DNA of 64,000 nt from Prochlorococcus marinus bv. HNLC1 (GCA_000218705.1 GL947594.1:386586-450585), one strand, 5' to 3'; positions 21,226 to 29,867 are shown, numbered from the stretch's first letter. A program made the numbers and translations. Notes: generated from the sequence alone by a model not told the origin.

Positions 21226-21993
21226 ATGGAACCAACATCTAGCTTAAATAGGGTAGACCGAAAGAATAAACGTGCTGTAGTTACAGGTTCTGAGATTCAA
21301 TCTCAGGCAAATGCTGGTGGATTTATAACTACCGACTCAGAAAAGTCTTTAGTTTCTAGACAAGCTAGTCAAGTTGAACAGATTGAATTAAGAACCTATG
21401 TTTTCCTCGATTCTCTACAGCCTCAGTTAGCTGCATATATGGGAACAGTAAGTAGAGGTTTTTTGCCAATCCCTGGAGATTCATGCCTATGGATGGAAGT
21501 TTCTCCTGGGATGGCGATCCATAGGGTTACTGACATAGCATTAAAAGCTAGTAATGTGCGTCTAGGACAGATGATTGTAGAAAGAGAATTTGGTTCATTT
21601 GCTCTCTACCATAAGGACCAAAGTACTGTTTTACATTCTGGAGATGTTGTTCTTGATGCTATTGGGAGCGAAGTAAGAAAAAGAACAAAACCTACAACAA
21701 GTTGGACCGAAATTATTCGAGCGATAACCCCTGATCATTCAGTTTTAATTAACAGACAAAATAGAAGTGGTTCAATGATTCAATCAGGTATGAGTATGTT
21801 TATTCTTGAAACTGAGCCTGCAGGTTATGTTTTAAAAGCCGCTAATGAAGCAGAAAAGGCCTCAAATATAACTGTTGTTGATGTTAAAGCTGTTGGAGCC
21901 TTTGGAAGATTAACTTTAGCTGGTAAAGAAGGCGATGTTGAGGAGGCAGCAGCAGCTTCAATTAATGCTATAGAACAAATATCTAATTATTAA
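21226..21993 (+). CDS. csoS1D: Carboxysome shell protein CsoS1D, tandem BMC domains
   Basis: 255 residues. After about 50 variable residues come two bacterial microcompartment domains in tandem (roughly 52-150 and 155-255). The protein forms pseudohexameric trimers with a large gated pore, thought to pass RuBP and 3-PGA across the alpha-carboxysome shell. QIELRTYVFLDSLQPQLAAYMG and the Ala-rich tail KEGDVEEAAAASINAIEQ fit this family. It is separated from the rest of the cso genes by rdgB on the opposite strand, with which it converges (3-base gap). A TATAGT lies just upstream at about 21213. Confidence 0.92.
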   Translation: MEPTSSLNRVDRKNKRAVVTGSEIQSQANAGGFITTDSEKSLVSRQASQVEQIELRTYVFLDSLQPQLAAYMGTVSRGFLPIPGDSCLWMEVSPGMAIHRVTDIALKASNVRLGQMIVEREFGSFALYHKDQSTVLHSGDVVLDAIGSEVRKRTKPTTSWTEIIRAITPDHSVLINRQNRSGSMIQSGMSMFILETEPAGYVLKAANEAEKASNITVVDVKAVGAFGRLTLAGKEGDVEEAAAASINAIEQISNY

Positions 21994-21996
21994 TAT

Positions 21997-22581
21997 TTAA
22001 CTTAAACCTAATTCTTTTTTTAAAAAAGGAGCAAGTTCTCTTGCGGCTTTTCCTCTACTTCCTAATTTTGATAATTGAGAATCATTTAACTCTCCATAAA
22101 CTCTATTAGCTTCTTTAACCCAAAAAATTGATTCAAATTCTCCGTTCGGATATTTTGGTTTTTTAAGAATTTCTCCCCAGCAAATTCCAGTAGTTTCTTT
22201 AACTAATTCGCCATTTGGATCGCATAGGACCATGCAACTAATAAGTCTTGCACTTCTATATGGTGTATCTCCAAGTTCATTTAATAACTTTTTTAGTTTT
22301 TCAGAGTTGTTTTTTGCATATCTTGCTGAAAAAATTCCTGGTTTACCTTCTAAAAAATCTACTTCTAATCCTGAATCATCTGCCAAGGCCCATGAGTTTG
22401 TTCTTATAGAAGCTGCTCTTGCTTTTAATAATGCATTCTCCAGATATGTTTTGCCAGTCTCTTCAACACTAAGAGAATCAGGCTGTTTTTTTACCTCTAA
22501 ATTTAAAACATTGAGCATCTCTGTAATTTCAGAAACCTTATTTGGATTGCCGCTAGCGATAATTAATGTTGTTTTACTCAA
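21997..22581 (-). CDS. rdgB: Non-canonical purine NTP pyrophosphatase (RdgB/HAM1 family)
   Basis: 194 residues. It hydrolyses dITP/XTP to monophosphates, cleaning the nucleotide pool. The N-terminal IASGNPNKVSEI is the HAM1 nucleotide motif (usually ATxNxxK). LADDSGLEVDFLEGKPGIFSAR near residue 66 holds the metal-binding acidic residues. GSRGKAARELAPF near the end is also typical. It sits inverted inside the carboxysome locus, which is common in this lineage. Confidence 0.94.
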   Translation of the reverse strand: MSKTTLIIASGNPNKVSEITEMLNVLNLEVKKQPDSLSVEETGKTYLENALLKARAASIRTNSWALADDSGLEVDFLEGKPGIFSARYAKNNSEKLKKLLNELGDTPYRSARLISCMVLCDPNGELVKETTGICWGEILKKPKYPNGEFESIFWVKEANRVYGELNDSQLSKLGSRGKAARELAPFLKKELGLS

Positions 22582-22901
22582 ATTGTAAAATTAAATATAA
22601 TTTATCTTAACTGAAAGCTTGATACGGAGACAGGAAAGGTTGAACATTCCACACCTGAGCAGACAGGGCCTGTCTCGTACGGAATAAAATAATGTAAATT
22701 TTTTATTAACACAACTGTATGTTTTGATGCTCTGACCGAATATTGTAATGAGTAAATTATCAATTATACCAAGGGTGATAAGTTTAGCTTATGTATCATA
22801 GTAAAAACATTAATCGAATTTTAGGTAAAAATGCTTGACTTTTCAGGCCTCTATAGAGCATTGTTCGATATGAACATTCCACATTTAGTAATTAGTAGGC
22901 A
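22582..22901. other. 320-base spacer between divergent rdgB and csoS1
   Basis: No protein gene is supported here. The spacer holds a structured element (22623-22679), a 13-base direct repeat TGAACATTCCACA at 22641-22653 and 22871-22883, and AT-rich DNA in between that should contain the csoS1 and rdgB promoters. I could not choose a -35/-10 pair with confidence: TTGACT at 22835 is followed by CTATAG only about 11 bases on, which is too close. Confidence 0.6.
22623..22679 (+). ncRNA. Candidate structured RNA or regulatory hairpin upstream of csoS1
   Basis: GAGACAGG (22627-22634) pairs perfectly with CCTGTCTC (22669-22676), extended by TAC/GTA across a bulged G. Inside, AGGT (22637-22640) can pair with ACCT (22653-22656), leaving TGAACATTCCAC as the loop. 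AGACAGG (22661-22667) can instead pair with CCTGTCT (22669-22675), so two folds compete for the same strand. The element is far more GC-rich than its surroundings, which is unusual here. It lies between divergent genes, so it is not a terminator of either. It may be a small RNA of the Yfr kind or part of a leader. Strand is uncertain. Confidence 0.4.
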
Positions 22902-23213
22902 ATGGCTACAGAAACAATGGGTATCGCTCTCGGCATGATCGAGACACGCGGACTTGTACCTGCAATCGAAGCAGCAGACGCAATGACAAAGGCAGCAGAA
23001 GTTCGCCTTATTGGTCGTGAATTTGTTGGAGGCGGTTATGTAACCGTTTTAGTTAGAGGCGAAACTGGAGCAGTTAACGCAGCAGTTAGAGCTGGTGCTG
23101 ATGCTTGTGAAAGAGTTGGTGATGGTCTAGTCGCTGCTCACATTATTGCTCGTCCTCATAGAGAAGTTGAACCTGCTTTAGGTAACGGAAATTTCCTTGG
23201 ACAAAAGGACTAA
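22902..23213 (+). CDS. csoS1: Major alpha-carboxysome shell protein CsoS1 (BMC-H)
   Basis: 103 residues, single BMC domain. It forms hexamers that tile the shell facets. Family motifs are ALGMIETRGLVPAIEAADAM at the N-terminus and EFVGGGYVTVLVRGE. The pore loop region lies in RAGADACERVG, and the C-terminus AHIIARPHREVE is typical. Only one csoS1-type hexamer gene is seen here, as in HL Prochlorococcus, with csoS1D the only other BMC protein in the window. It is 64 bases upstream of rbcL and likely shares its transcript. Confidence 0.97.
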   Translation: MATETMGIALGMIETRGLVPAIEAADAMTKAAEVRLIGREFVGGGYVTVLVRGETGAVNAAVRAGADACERVGDGLVAAHIIARPHREVEPALGNGNFLGQKD

Positions 23214-23277
23214 TTTTTAGATAATTAAAAGCAAAAGGCTTTTGAATAATTTCCCTATAAAAACCTAAGGAGTATCT

Positions 23278-24693
23278 ATGAGTAAGAAGTATGACGCTGG
23301 GGTTAAGGAGTACAGAGACACCTACTGGACTCCTGAATATGTGCCCCTAGACACTGACCTATTAGCGTGCTTTAAATGCACTGGTCAAGAAGGTGTTCCC
23401 AGAGAGGAAGTTGCAGCAGCGGTTGCAGCAGAATCATCAACTGGTACTTGGTCCACAGTTTGGTCTGAGTTACTAACAGACCTAGAATTTTATAAAGGTC
23501 GTTGTTACAGAATCGAAGATGTTCCTGGAGATCAGGAATCTTTCTACGCATTCATAGCTTATCCTTTAGACCTTTTTGAAGAAGGTTCTATTACAAACGT
23601 ACTAACTTCTTTAGTTGGTAATGTATTCGGATTTAAAGCTTTAAGGCATCTACGTTTGGAAGATATACGTTTCCCTATGGCTTTTATTAAGACATGTGGT
23701 GGACCTCCAAACGGTATACAAGTAGAAAGAGATCGTCTTAACAAATATGGTAGACCGTTACTTGGTTGTACTATTAAACCTAAACTAGGTTTGTCTGGTA
23801 AAAACTATGGTCGTGTTGTTTACGAATGCTTGAGAGGCGGACTCGATCTAACTAAAGATGATGAAAACATTAATTCTCAGCCATTCCAAAGATGGAGAGA
23901 GCGTTTTGAATTTGTTGCTGAAGCTGTAAAACTTGCTCAGCAAGAGACAGGTGAAGTTAAAGGTCATTACTTAAACTGTACAGCTACAACTCCTGAGGAG
24001 ATGTATCAACGTGCTGAGTTTGCTAAAGAGCTTGATATGCCCATCATCATGCATGACTACATAACAGGTGGTTTTACTGCAAATACCGGTCTAGCTAACT
24101 GGTGTCGTAATAATGGAATGCTTCTCCATATACATAGAGCTATGCATGCTGTTATAGATAGACATCCAAAACATGGTATTCATTTCCGCGTATTAGCTAA
24201 GTGTCTTCGCCTTTCAGGTGGTGACCAGTTACATACTGGAACTGTTGTTGGAAAACTTGAAGGTGATCGTCAAACAACTCTTGGATTTATTGATAATTTA
24301 AGAGAATCATTCGTTCCTGAAGATAGATCCAGAGGTAATTTCTTTGATCAAGATTGGGGATCAATGCCTGGAGTATTTGCGGTTGCATCTGGTGGTATTC
24401 ATGTTTGGCATATGCCTGCTCTTCTTGCAATTTTTGGAGATGACTCTTGTCTTCAGTTCGGTGGAGGAACACATGGACACCCATGGGGTTCAGCTGCTGG
24501 AGCTGCCGCTAATAGAGTTGCCCTTGAAGCTTGCGTAAAAGCGCGTAACGCTGGTAGGGAAATCGAAAAAGAAAGTAGAGACATTCTGATGGAAGCTGCG
24601 AAGCATAGTCCAGAATTAGCTATTGCTTTAGAAACATGGAAAGAAATCAAGTTTGAATTCGATACTGTCGATAAGCTTGACGTTCAAAACTAG
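23278..24693 (+). CDS. rbcL: RuBisCO large subunit, form IA
   Basis: 471 residues. It fixes CO2 on RuBP inside the carboxysome. Active-site motifs are [15 protein letters not shown] near residue 165, the carbamylated Lys in [17 protein letters not shown] near 195, HRAMHAV near 287, and [10 protein letters not shown] near 372. The short N-terminus and its position directly between csoS1 and rbcS mark form IA. A strong Shine-Dalgarno AAGGAG (23267-23272) lies 5 bases before the ATG. A 9-bp hairpin follows the stop codon. Confidence 0.99.
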   Translation: MSKKYDAGVKEYRDTYWTPEYVPLDTDLLACFKCTGQEGVPREEVAAAVAAESSTGTWSTVWSELLTDLEFYKGRCYRIEDVPGDQESFYAFIAYPLDLFEEGSITNVLTSLVGNVFGFKALRHLRLEDIRFPMAFIKTCGGPPNGIQVERDRLNKYGRPLLGCTIKPKLGLSGKNYGRVVYECLRGGLDLTKDDENINSQPFQRWRERFEFVAEAVKLAQQETGEVKGHYLNCTATTPEEMYQRAEFAKELDMPIIMHDYITGGFTANTGLANWCRNNGMLLHIHRAMHAVIDRHPKHGIHFRVLAKCLRLSGGDQLHTGTVVGKLEGDRQTTLGFIDNLRESFVPEDRSRGNFFDQDWGSMPGVFAVASGGIHVWHMPALLAIFGDDSCLQFGGGTHGHPWGSAAGAAANRVALEACVKARNAGREIEKESRDILMEAAKHSPELAIALETWKEIKFEFDTVDKLDVQN

Positions 24694-24701
24694 CTCTTAT
24701 T

Positions 24702-24728
24702 ATCAGAGGGTTTTATTTACCCTCTGAT
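24702..24728 (+). terminator. Hairpin between rbcL and rbcS
   Basis: ATCAGAGGG (24702-24710) pairs perfectly with CCCTCTGAT (24720-24728) around a 9-base AT loop. It begins 9 bases after the rbcL stop codon. There is only a short T tract after it, so it is more likely an RNA-stabilising or processing hairpin than a full terminator, since rbcS must be transcribed through it. Confidence 0.6.
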
Positions 24729-24768
24729 TTGAATCTTAAATTTCAAAACATTTTACAAATTTTTTATT

Positions 24769-25110
24769 ATGCCTTTCCAGAGCACAGTCGGCGACTACGC
24801 AACGGTAGCAACCCTGGAAACATTCGGTTTCTTACCACCGATGACCCAGGATGAAATATATGATCAAATAGCATACATAATTGCTCAAGGTTGGAGTCCT
24901 GTTATTGAACATGTCCATCCAAGTGGTTCAATGCAAACTTATTGGTCATATTGGAAATTACCGTTTTTTGGTGAAAAAGATCTTAACCTTATCGTAAGTG
25001 AGTTAGAAGCATGCCACCGAGCATATCCTGATCATCATGTAAGAATAATCGGTTATGACGCTTATACACAAAGTCAAGGTACAGCGTTTGTCGTTTTCCA
25101 AGGTCGCTAA
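24769..25110 (+). CDS. rbcS: RuBisCO small subunit
   Basis: 113 residues, normal for form IA small subunits. The ETFGFLPPMTQDEIYDQIAYI start, the WSPVIEHVH strand and the WKLPFFGE motif are typical. It caps the L8 core to make the L8S8 enzyme; in alpha-carboxysomes the CsoS2 N-repeats bind near the L/S interface. It is 75 bases after rbcL, with a hairpin on each side. Confidence 0.98.
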   Translation: MPFQSTVGDYATVATLETFGFLPPMTQDEIYDQIAYIIAQGWSPVIEHVHPSGSMQTYWSYWKLPFFGEKDLNLIVSELEACHRAYPDHHVRIIGYDAYTQSQGTAFVVFQGR

Positions 25111-25127
25111 TTAGAGCACCTAAATAA

Positions 25128-25170
25128 CTTTCTCCAAATAATTAAAATTGATATTTGGAGAAAGATTTTT
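25128..25170 (+). terminator. Strong intrinsic terminator-like hairpin between rbcS and csoS2
   Basis: CTTTCTCCAAAT (25128-25139) pairs perfectly over 12 bases with ATTTGGAGAAAG (25153-25164), with a 13-base AT loop, and is followed by ATTTTTT. This is the form of a rho-independent terminator. Because csoS2 to csoS4B continue on the same strand, it probably attenuates rather than stops transcription, leaving more RuBisCO mRNA than shell mRNA. Confidence 0.7.
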
Positions 25171-25193
25171 TAAGAATTTTTTATTTGAAGACT

Positions 25194-27470
25194 ATGACAA
25201 AAAAAACAAGTAGACAAATTGCTTTAGAACGAAGAATTGCTATGAGTGATGGAGGAAAAAAGTCACTAGCTAATTCAAGCACTAAACAGGATAGAGTTCG
25301 CTCTGCATCAGATGCGAGATTAAGTCCTGCTGTTGTCGTAAAAAAGTCTTCTGTAGTTTCAAAAAATAATAATCCTGTAAAGAAACGTCATATACCTCAA
25401 AAAAACTCCACTCTTACAAGTAGACAACTTGTTCTTCAAAGAAGGAAGGCCTTATCAACTCATGGTAAACCAGCAATGAATTCCTCTGATAGAACAAGGT
25501 CAGAATCTGTTTCAAAAAAGAATAATGAAACTTCTGTAAATTTAGTTGATAGCAAAGCTGAGACTCCCGTAAAAGTTGAAACCTCTTTGTCTGTGCAAAA
25601 GGTAAATCAAAAAAGAAGGATAGGACCAAAGAAAAAAGTAATCGCTAATACAAGTAGAGATATTGTTTTAGCTAGAAGAGAGGCACAGTCTAAGCATGGT
25701 AAATCAGCTATAAAGCAAAATCCAAGTGCTGCCTCATTAGCAAGAAGAGGTGATCCTGACCTTTCTAGTAAGGAAATTGCATTGAGAGTGCGTGAATTGA
25801 GAAGTAAAACTGGTGCTTCATCTATAAAAGGTAATGGAAAATGTCGACCTTGTGGTCCAAATAGAAATGGCGCTAAACAAAAAGCAGATGCTCATTGGAA
25901 AGTTGGTGAAAGTGGAACAAATTCAGGTCAAACTGTTACAGGTACTCAAGCTAATAGATCCTCAAAAACGACAGGAAACGAGTCAAGCACTTGTAGAGAT
26001 ATTACCGGAACTCAATATTTAGGAACGGAAGTTATTAATGAATTTTGTAATTCAGAATTAAATTATGCTCAGCCTTCAAAAATTAATGTAAGTTCAACTA
26101 CTTCTGGTAATAAAGTTACTGGAAATGAAGTTGGTAGGTCAACTTTAGTCACTGGAAATGAACCCGGGACATGCAAGAACCTTACTGGTACAGAATATAC
26201 TTCCGCAAACTTATCTCAAGATTATTGTGGAGGTGTAAGTAAAACTCCTTCAAAAATAAGACATAGTAAAACTTTAGATGGTCAGCATGTCTCTGGTTCA
26301 TTGCCAGGGAGATCAGCTCTTGTTACTGGAGATGAGAGTGGATCTGGTCATCAGCTAACAGGTGATCAGTATCTTGGTGCAGATCCATTACCTGATGGCA
26401 AATCTTATGAGAAAGTTGGTTCTTATAATACTCTCAACGGAAACTTAGTTACTGGAACTGGAGTTGGCAGATCAGAACGAATGACAGGTAATGAAAGCGG
26501 TAGTTGTAAAAATGTTACTGGAGATGAATATATTGGATCACAGCAATTTGAGAGTTTCTGCGGGTCAAAGCCTTCACCAGAACCTAGAAAGGTAGGTTTA
26601 AGTATTTCTCAAAATAATAATTACATTAGTGGAACTATGACCGGAAGATCCAATAATGTCACTGGTGATGAGCCTGGAACTTGTAAAAATGTTACTGGTA
26701 CTCCATATGCAGGTGTAGAACAACTAGAAAATAATTGTGATTCAAATGCAAAAAATGAGTTAAGAGGAAAAGGTAAAATTTATTTAGGAAATAGTTCGAA
26801 TGCTCGCCTTACTGGAAAACAGCCTGGAATTGGAGGGCAAATGACTGGAGCGACTAAAGGAGCTTGTTTAAATCCTACAGGAACGCCTTATGTCGGAGGA
26901 GATCAGTTAAATTCCAATTGCTCTAATCAAAATTTAACTCAATCTTATGCAAATAATGAAAAAGTAAAACATAATACTTGGGATGATTTCTCAGTTAATT
27001 CTCCCTCTAGAGATAGGTATTCTGAAAAATCACGTGATTCAGTAACAGGTAATCAATACGAAAGTGGATCAAATATTACAGGTCCCTTTGATATGGCAAT
27101 AGATAAAGTTACAGGAACTGAACAATTCAGATTCGATAAAAATAAATTAAATTCTTTGAAACCAAAGCAAGATATTGAAGATGTAGATATATCAAAAGAG
27201 AGAGCGCTTTCTCGCATTACAGGTGAAGGACAATCTGCTGGTCTTAATATTACTGGTGATGACTGGGATAGAGGAGATCGCGTTACAGGAACCGAAGGGG
27301 CTTCATCAAGAAGGAGAAATCCATCTAGAGCAGGTTTTACAAGTGCAATGCCTCCAATGGAAATAAAAAGAAACGACAAGATGAAAGAGCCTGATTTTCT
27401 CATTACTGGATCAAGTGGTAATACTAGAGAAGGGCAGCTTGTAACCTTCTCTGGTGGAGCAAGAGGATAA
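25194..27470 (+). CDS. csoS2: Carboxysome assembly protein CsoS2
   Basis: I start at the ATG at 25194 (MTKKTSRQIALERR); the frame extends 39 bases upstream into the terminator stem, which is unlikely to be coding. The protein is 758 residues, repetitive and largely disordered. Four N-terminal repeats are visible (TSRQIALERR, TSRQLVLQRR, TSRDIVLARR, SSKEIALRVR), the RuBisCO-binding elements. Six middle repeats follow in the pattern VTGxxxGRSxxVTGxExGxCKxxTGxxY. The C-terminal region has ITGPFDMAIDKVTG, ITGDDWDRGDRVTG and a terminal peptide ending VTFSGGARG that anchors to the shell. It links RuBisCO to the shell during assembly. Confidence 0.96.
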   Translation: MTKKTSRQIALERRIAMSDGGKKSLANSSTKQDRVRSASDARLSPAVVVKKSSVVSKNNNPVKKRHIPQKNSTLTSRQLVLQRRKALSTHGKPAMNSSDRTRSESVSKKNNETSVNLVDSKAETPVKVETSLSVQKVNQKRRIGPKKKVIANTSRDIVLARREAQSKHGKSAIKQNPSAASLARRGDPDLSSKEIALRVRELRSKTGASSIKGNGKCRPCGPNRNGAKQKADAHWKVGESGTNSGQTVTGTQANRSSKTTGNESSTCRDITGTQYLGTEVINEFCNSELNYAQPSKINVSSTTSGNKVTGNEVGRSTLVTGNEPGTCKNLTGTEYTSANLSQDYCGGVSKTPSKIRHSKTLDGQHVSGSLPGRSALVTGDESGSGHQLTGDQYLGADPLPDGKSYEKVGSYNTLNGNLVTGTGVGRSERMTGNESGSCKNVTGDEYIGSQQFESFCGSKPSPEPRKVGLSISQNNNYISGTMTGRSNNVTGDEPGTCKNVTGTPYAGVEQLENNCDSNAKNELRGKGKIYLGNSSNARLTGKQPGIGGQMTGATKGACLNPTGTPYVGGDQLNSNCSNQNLTQSYANNEKVKHNTWDDFSVNSPSRDRYSEKSRDSVTGNQYESGSNITGPFDMAIDKVTGTEQFRFDKNKLNSLKPKQDIEDVDISKERALSRITGEGQSAGLNITGDDWDRGDRVTGTEGASSRRRNPSRAGFTSAMPPMEIKRNDKMKEPDFLITGSSGNTREGQLVTFSGGARG

Positions 27471-27477
27471 CTAAAAA

Positions 27478-29007
27478 ATGGTTTTAAGAGGATTGGCTAA
27501 AGCCAAGAACTTCACTTTGGGACCTACGGCACCATTGAAATCATTCTCTCAAAATATTAAAACGGTCCCCGATAAAAATAAATTAATAAATATATCCAAT
27601 GAGAAACATGCTCTAAGTAACACTATTCAAAATAATAAACTTTATGAATATGAGAAAAAGACAAAAAGAAGCTTTGACAATATCGTTTCTACATTAAAGG
27701 AAATTGCTTACATTCAACATAATGAAGATTTTCTTGAAAATGCCCAAGAAATATCTCAAAAAAATTTAGGAATAGATTTACCCACCCATATCTTAGATAA
27801 ATCTTGGGTTAAACCTCTCGATATGAGAGGTTTATATGCATGGTGTGTTTTTAAACAGCATGAAAAATTTAGTGATGATTTTTTCAAAAATGATCCCTTA
27901 TGTGGTGCAGCAAGTAGCACTGAGGCCAAAGATTTTGAAAAGTTTCTCATGGATTGTGGTTTTCATCTTTTAGATATAACACCTTGCTCTGATGGAAGAC
28001 TTGCTCATACTGTTGCTTATGTACTGAGAATTCCATTTAGTTCTGTAAGAAGAAGATCGCATGCTGGAGCCCTTTTTGATGTTGAGAATACTGTTAATAG
28101 ATGGATTAAAACAGAGCATAAAAGATACAGAGAAGGTTTGCCCAATCTTGCTAGTAAAGATACGAGATATTTAAAAATAGTTACTTATCACTTTAGCTCT
28201 GTTGATCCTCTTCATCAGGGTTGTGCTGCCCACGGGAGTAATGATGAATTGGCAGCTCAAGAAGGACTTAATAAATTATTGGCATTCAAAGAGTCTGTTG
28301 AAAATAGCTTTTGTTGTGGTGCATCTGTGGATTTAATGCTTATTGGCCTAGATACAGATACAGATGCTCTAAAAATTCATTTAAATTCAAAAGAAGGAGA
28401 GATTAGTTTAGAACATACAATTTCAACTTTAGATATTTATAATTCAACAATAGATAAATCCGAAGAGGCTTCAGAGAGAGAAATTTGTAATCTCATTTCT
28501 AAATATTCATCTGAGAATCAACTTACAGGAATGGAAAAATTCATTTATAAAATTATTAAAAATAATATTTCTCAAATTGATTACGTTAAGTCATTTCACA
28601 AGGGGTCATATGAAGATATTGGACATGCAGAGAGATTCATAGGTGTAGGTATAGGTTTTAAAGAAGTTCATTTAAGAAACCTTACCTATTTCTCTCATCT
28701 AGATACTGTCGAGGAAGGCGCTCCTGATTTAGATGTAGGAATAAAAATATTTTCAGGTTTAAATGTCTCAGAAGATTTACCAATCCCTATAGTAATTAGG
28801 TTTGATTATTCAGGAAAAGTTCCTGGAGCAAAAGAAAGAGCGATTAAAGATTGTGATAGGGTTAATAATGCAATATCAATTAGATATAAAGATTTAGTGG
28901 ATCAAGGTTTGTTACATACCTGTCTCACAATAAGAGATAGAGACAAAACTGATTCTGCTCAAATAATTAGCATGTCTTTAGATAAAAAAACAAAGGAGGC
29001 TCATTAA
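27478..29007 (+). CDS. csoS3: Carboxysomal carbonic anhydrase CsoSCA (CsoS3)
   Basis: 509 residues. It converts bicarbonate to CO2 inside the shell. It is a beta-type carbonic anhydrase with a duplicated, diverged fold. The zinc ligands are in DITPCSDGRLAHTVAY (Cys, with Asp-Arg next to it) near residue 168 and VTYHFSSVDPLHQGCAAHGS (His and Cys) near 240. The N-terminal 70 residues are a variable tail thought to bind RuBisCO or the shell in relatives. It follows csoS2 by 7 bases, and its 3' end contains the AAGGAGG Shine-Dalgarno of csoS4A. Confidence 0.96.
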   Translation: MVLRGLAKAKNFTLGPTAPLKSFSQNIKTVPDKNKLINISNEKHALSNTIQNNKLYEYEKKTKRSFDNIVSTLKEIAYIQHNEDFLENAQEISQKNLGIDLPTHILDKSWVKPLDMRGLYAWCVFKQHEKFSDDFFKNDPLCGAASSTEAKDFEKFLMDCGFHLLDITPCSDGRLAHTVAYVLRIPFSSVRRRSHAGALFDVENTVNRWIKTEHKRYREGLPNLASKDTRYLKIVTYHFSSVDPLHQGCAAHGSNDELAAQEGLNKLLAFKESVENSFCCGASVDLMLIGLDTDTDALKIHLNSKEGEISLEHTISTLDIYNSTIDKSEEASEREICNLISKYSSENQLTGMEKFIYKIIKNNISQIDYVKSFHKGSYEDIGHAERFIGVGIGFKEVHLRNLTYFSHLDTVEEGAPDLDVGIKIFSGLNVSEDLPIPIVIRFDYSGKVPGAKERAIKDCDRVNNAISIRYKDLVDQGLLHTCLTIRDRDKTDSAQIISMSLDKKTKEAH

Positions 29008-29009
29008 TT

Positions 29010-29267
29010 ATGCTTATTTGCAAAGTGATAAAACCACTTGTTTCAACAAATAGAATCCCTGGTTTTGAACATAAACATTTACAAGTTGTTCTAGATGGTT
29101 CTAGTAATAAAGTTGCTGTAGATTCGGTTGGATGCAAACCTGGCGATTGGGTCATTTGTGTAGGAAGCTCTGCTGCAAGAGAAGCTGCTGGTAGTAAATC
29201 ATATCCAAGTGACTTAACAATTGTTGGGATTATCGATCACTGGGATCCAGATAATATTCAAAAGTAG
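29010..29267 (+). CDS. csoS4A: Carboxysome vertex pentamer CsoS4A
   Basis: 85 residues, BMC-P family (CcmL/EutN fold). Pentamers cap the shell vertices. MLICKVIKPLVSTNRIPGFEHKHLQVV and GCKPGDWVICVGSSAARE are typical. It starts 2 bases after the csoS3 stop, with AAGGAGG at 28993-28999 as a strong ribosome site, so the two are translated in tandem. Confidence 0.96.
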   Translation: MLICKVIKPLVSTNRIPGFEHKHLQVVLDGSSNKVAVDSVGCKPGDWVICVGSSAAREAAGSKSYPSDLTIVGIIDHWDPDNIQK

Positions 29268-29281
29268 AGGAGATTGTTATT

Positions 29282-29530
29282 TTGGAAATAATGAGAGTTT
29301 TAGGAAAACTGGTTTGTACTCAAAGAGTTGAAGGTTTGGGACATATGCATTTGAGAATTTTGCAAAATAATAAAGGGAAAAAATTAGTTGCAGTTGATCC
29401 TGTTGGGGCAAGAGAAGGAAATTGGGTATTTACTACAACTGGAACAGCTGCAAGATTTGCTTGCCCTAATAATCCAGATACAATTACAGATCTAACTATT
29501 GGTGGAATAATTGATTTTTGGGATGCTTAA
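29282..29530 (+). CDS. csoS4B: Carboxysome vertex pentamer CsoS4B
   Basis: 82 residues, second BMC-P protein. RVLGKLVCTQRVEGLGHMHLRIL and GAREGNWVFTTTGTAARFA are family motifs. I use TTG at 29282 because GAGGAG (29267-29272) stands 9 bases before it; the ATG at 29291 would be 18 bases away. It lies 14 bases after csoS4A. A weak hairpin (29541-29567) follows the gene. Confidence 0.94.
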   Translation: MEIMRVLGKLVCTQRVEGLGHMHLRILQNNKGKKLVAVDPVGAREGNWVFTTTGTAARFACPNNPDTITDLTIGGIIDFWDA

Positions 29531-29540
29531 AACTTACTTA

Positions 29541-29567
29541 AGCAAACTTCATCCTTTTCAGTTTGTT
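29541..29567 (+). terminator. Weak hairpin after csoS4B
   Basis: CAAACT (29543-29548) pairs with AGTTTG (29560-29565), extendable by one wobble and one A-T pair, with a pyrimidine-rich loop. A T-rich stretch follows about 10 bases on. It may be a partial terminator between the shell genes and the acRAF-like gene. Confidence 0.3.
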
Positions 29568-29613
29568 CAAAATCTCTTTTAGATTTAAAATAAAGTTGAT
29601 TAATGAAAAATAA

Positions 29614-29862
29614 ATGTGGGAAGAAAGAAAATCACCTTTGAGATTAGAAAGGAGATTTGAATTTGATAATTACCAACAGTCAAGTAAATTTATGAAAGAA
29701 ATTGATTCCTTATGTAAAGAAAATAAAATTTATCCAAATATTAGTTTTGGATCTAAGTTTGTGAGTATAACAATACTTCCAGATCTAGAAGAAATTTCAG
29801 TAAAAGAAAGAGAATTTACAGTAAAAATTAATGAGAAATTTACAAATTTGATTTCAGAGTAA
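29614..29862 (+). CDS. acRAF-like (pterin carbinolamine dehydratase-fold) RuBisCO assembly factor
   Basis: 82 residues. The start MWEERKSPLRLERRFEFDNYQQSSKFM and later PNISFGSKFVSITI have the pattern of the PCD-like fold, but without the usual dehydratase catalytic HHP/HPxW motif. Such proteins at the 3' end of alpha-carboxysome operons are the acRAF proteins that help RuBisCO assembly. Its position as the last plus-strand gene of the locus supports this. It converges on the DUF3136 gene with a 5-base gap. Confidence 0.75.
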   Translation: MWEERKSPLRLERRFEFDNYQQSSKFMKEIDSLCKENKIYPNISFGSKFVSITILPDLEEISVKEREFTVKINEKFTNLISE

Positions 29863-29867
29863 ATAAA

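Noticed and set aside
22835-22857. csoS1 promoter from TTGACT and CTATAG
   Set aside because: Spacing of about 11 bases is too short for a sigma-70 promoter.
24287-24650. Open frames on both strands across rbcL
   Set aside because: They are shadows of the conserved RuBisCO sequence; the peptides are low quality and overlap active-site codons.
25194-27470. CsoS2 repeats read as a tandem DNA repeat array or CRISPR
   Set aside because: The repeats are at protein level with variable DNA, and match the known N- and M-repeats of CsoS2.
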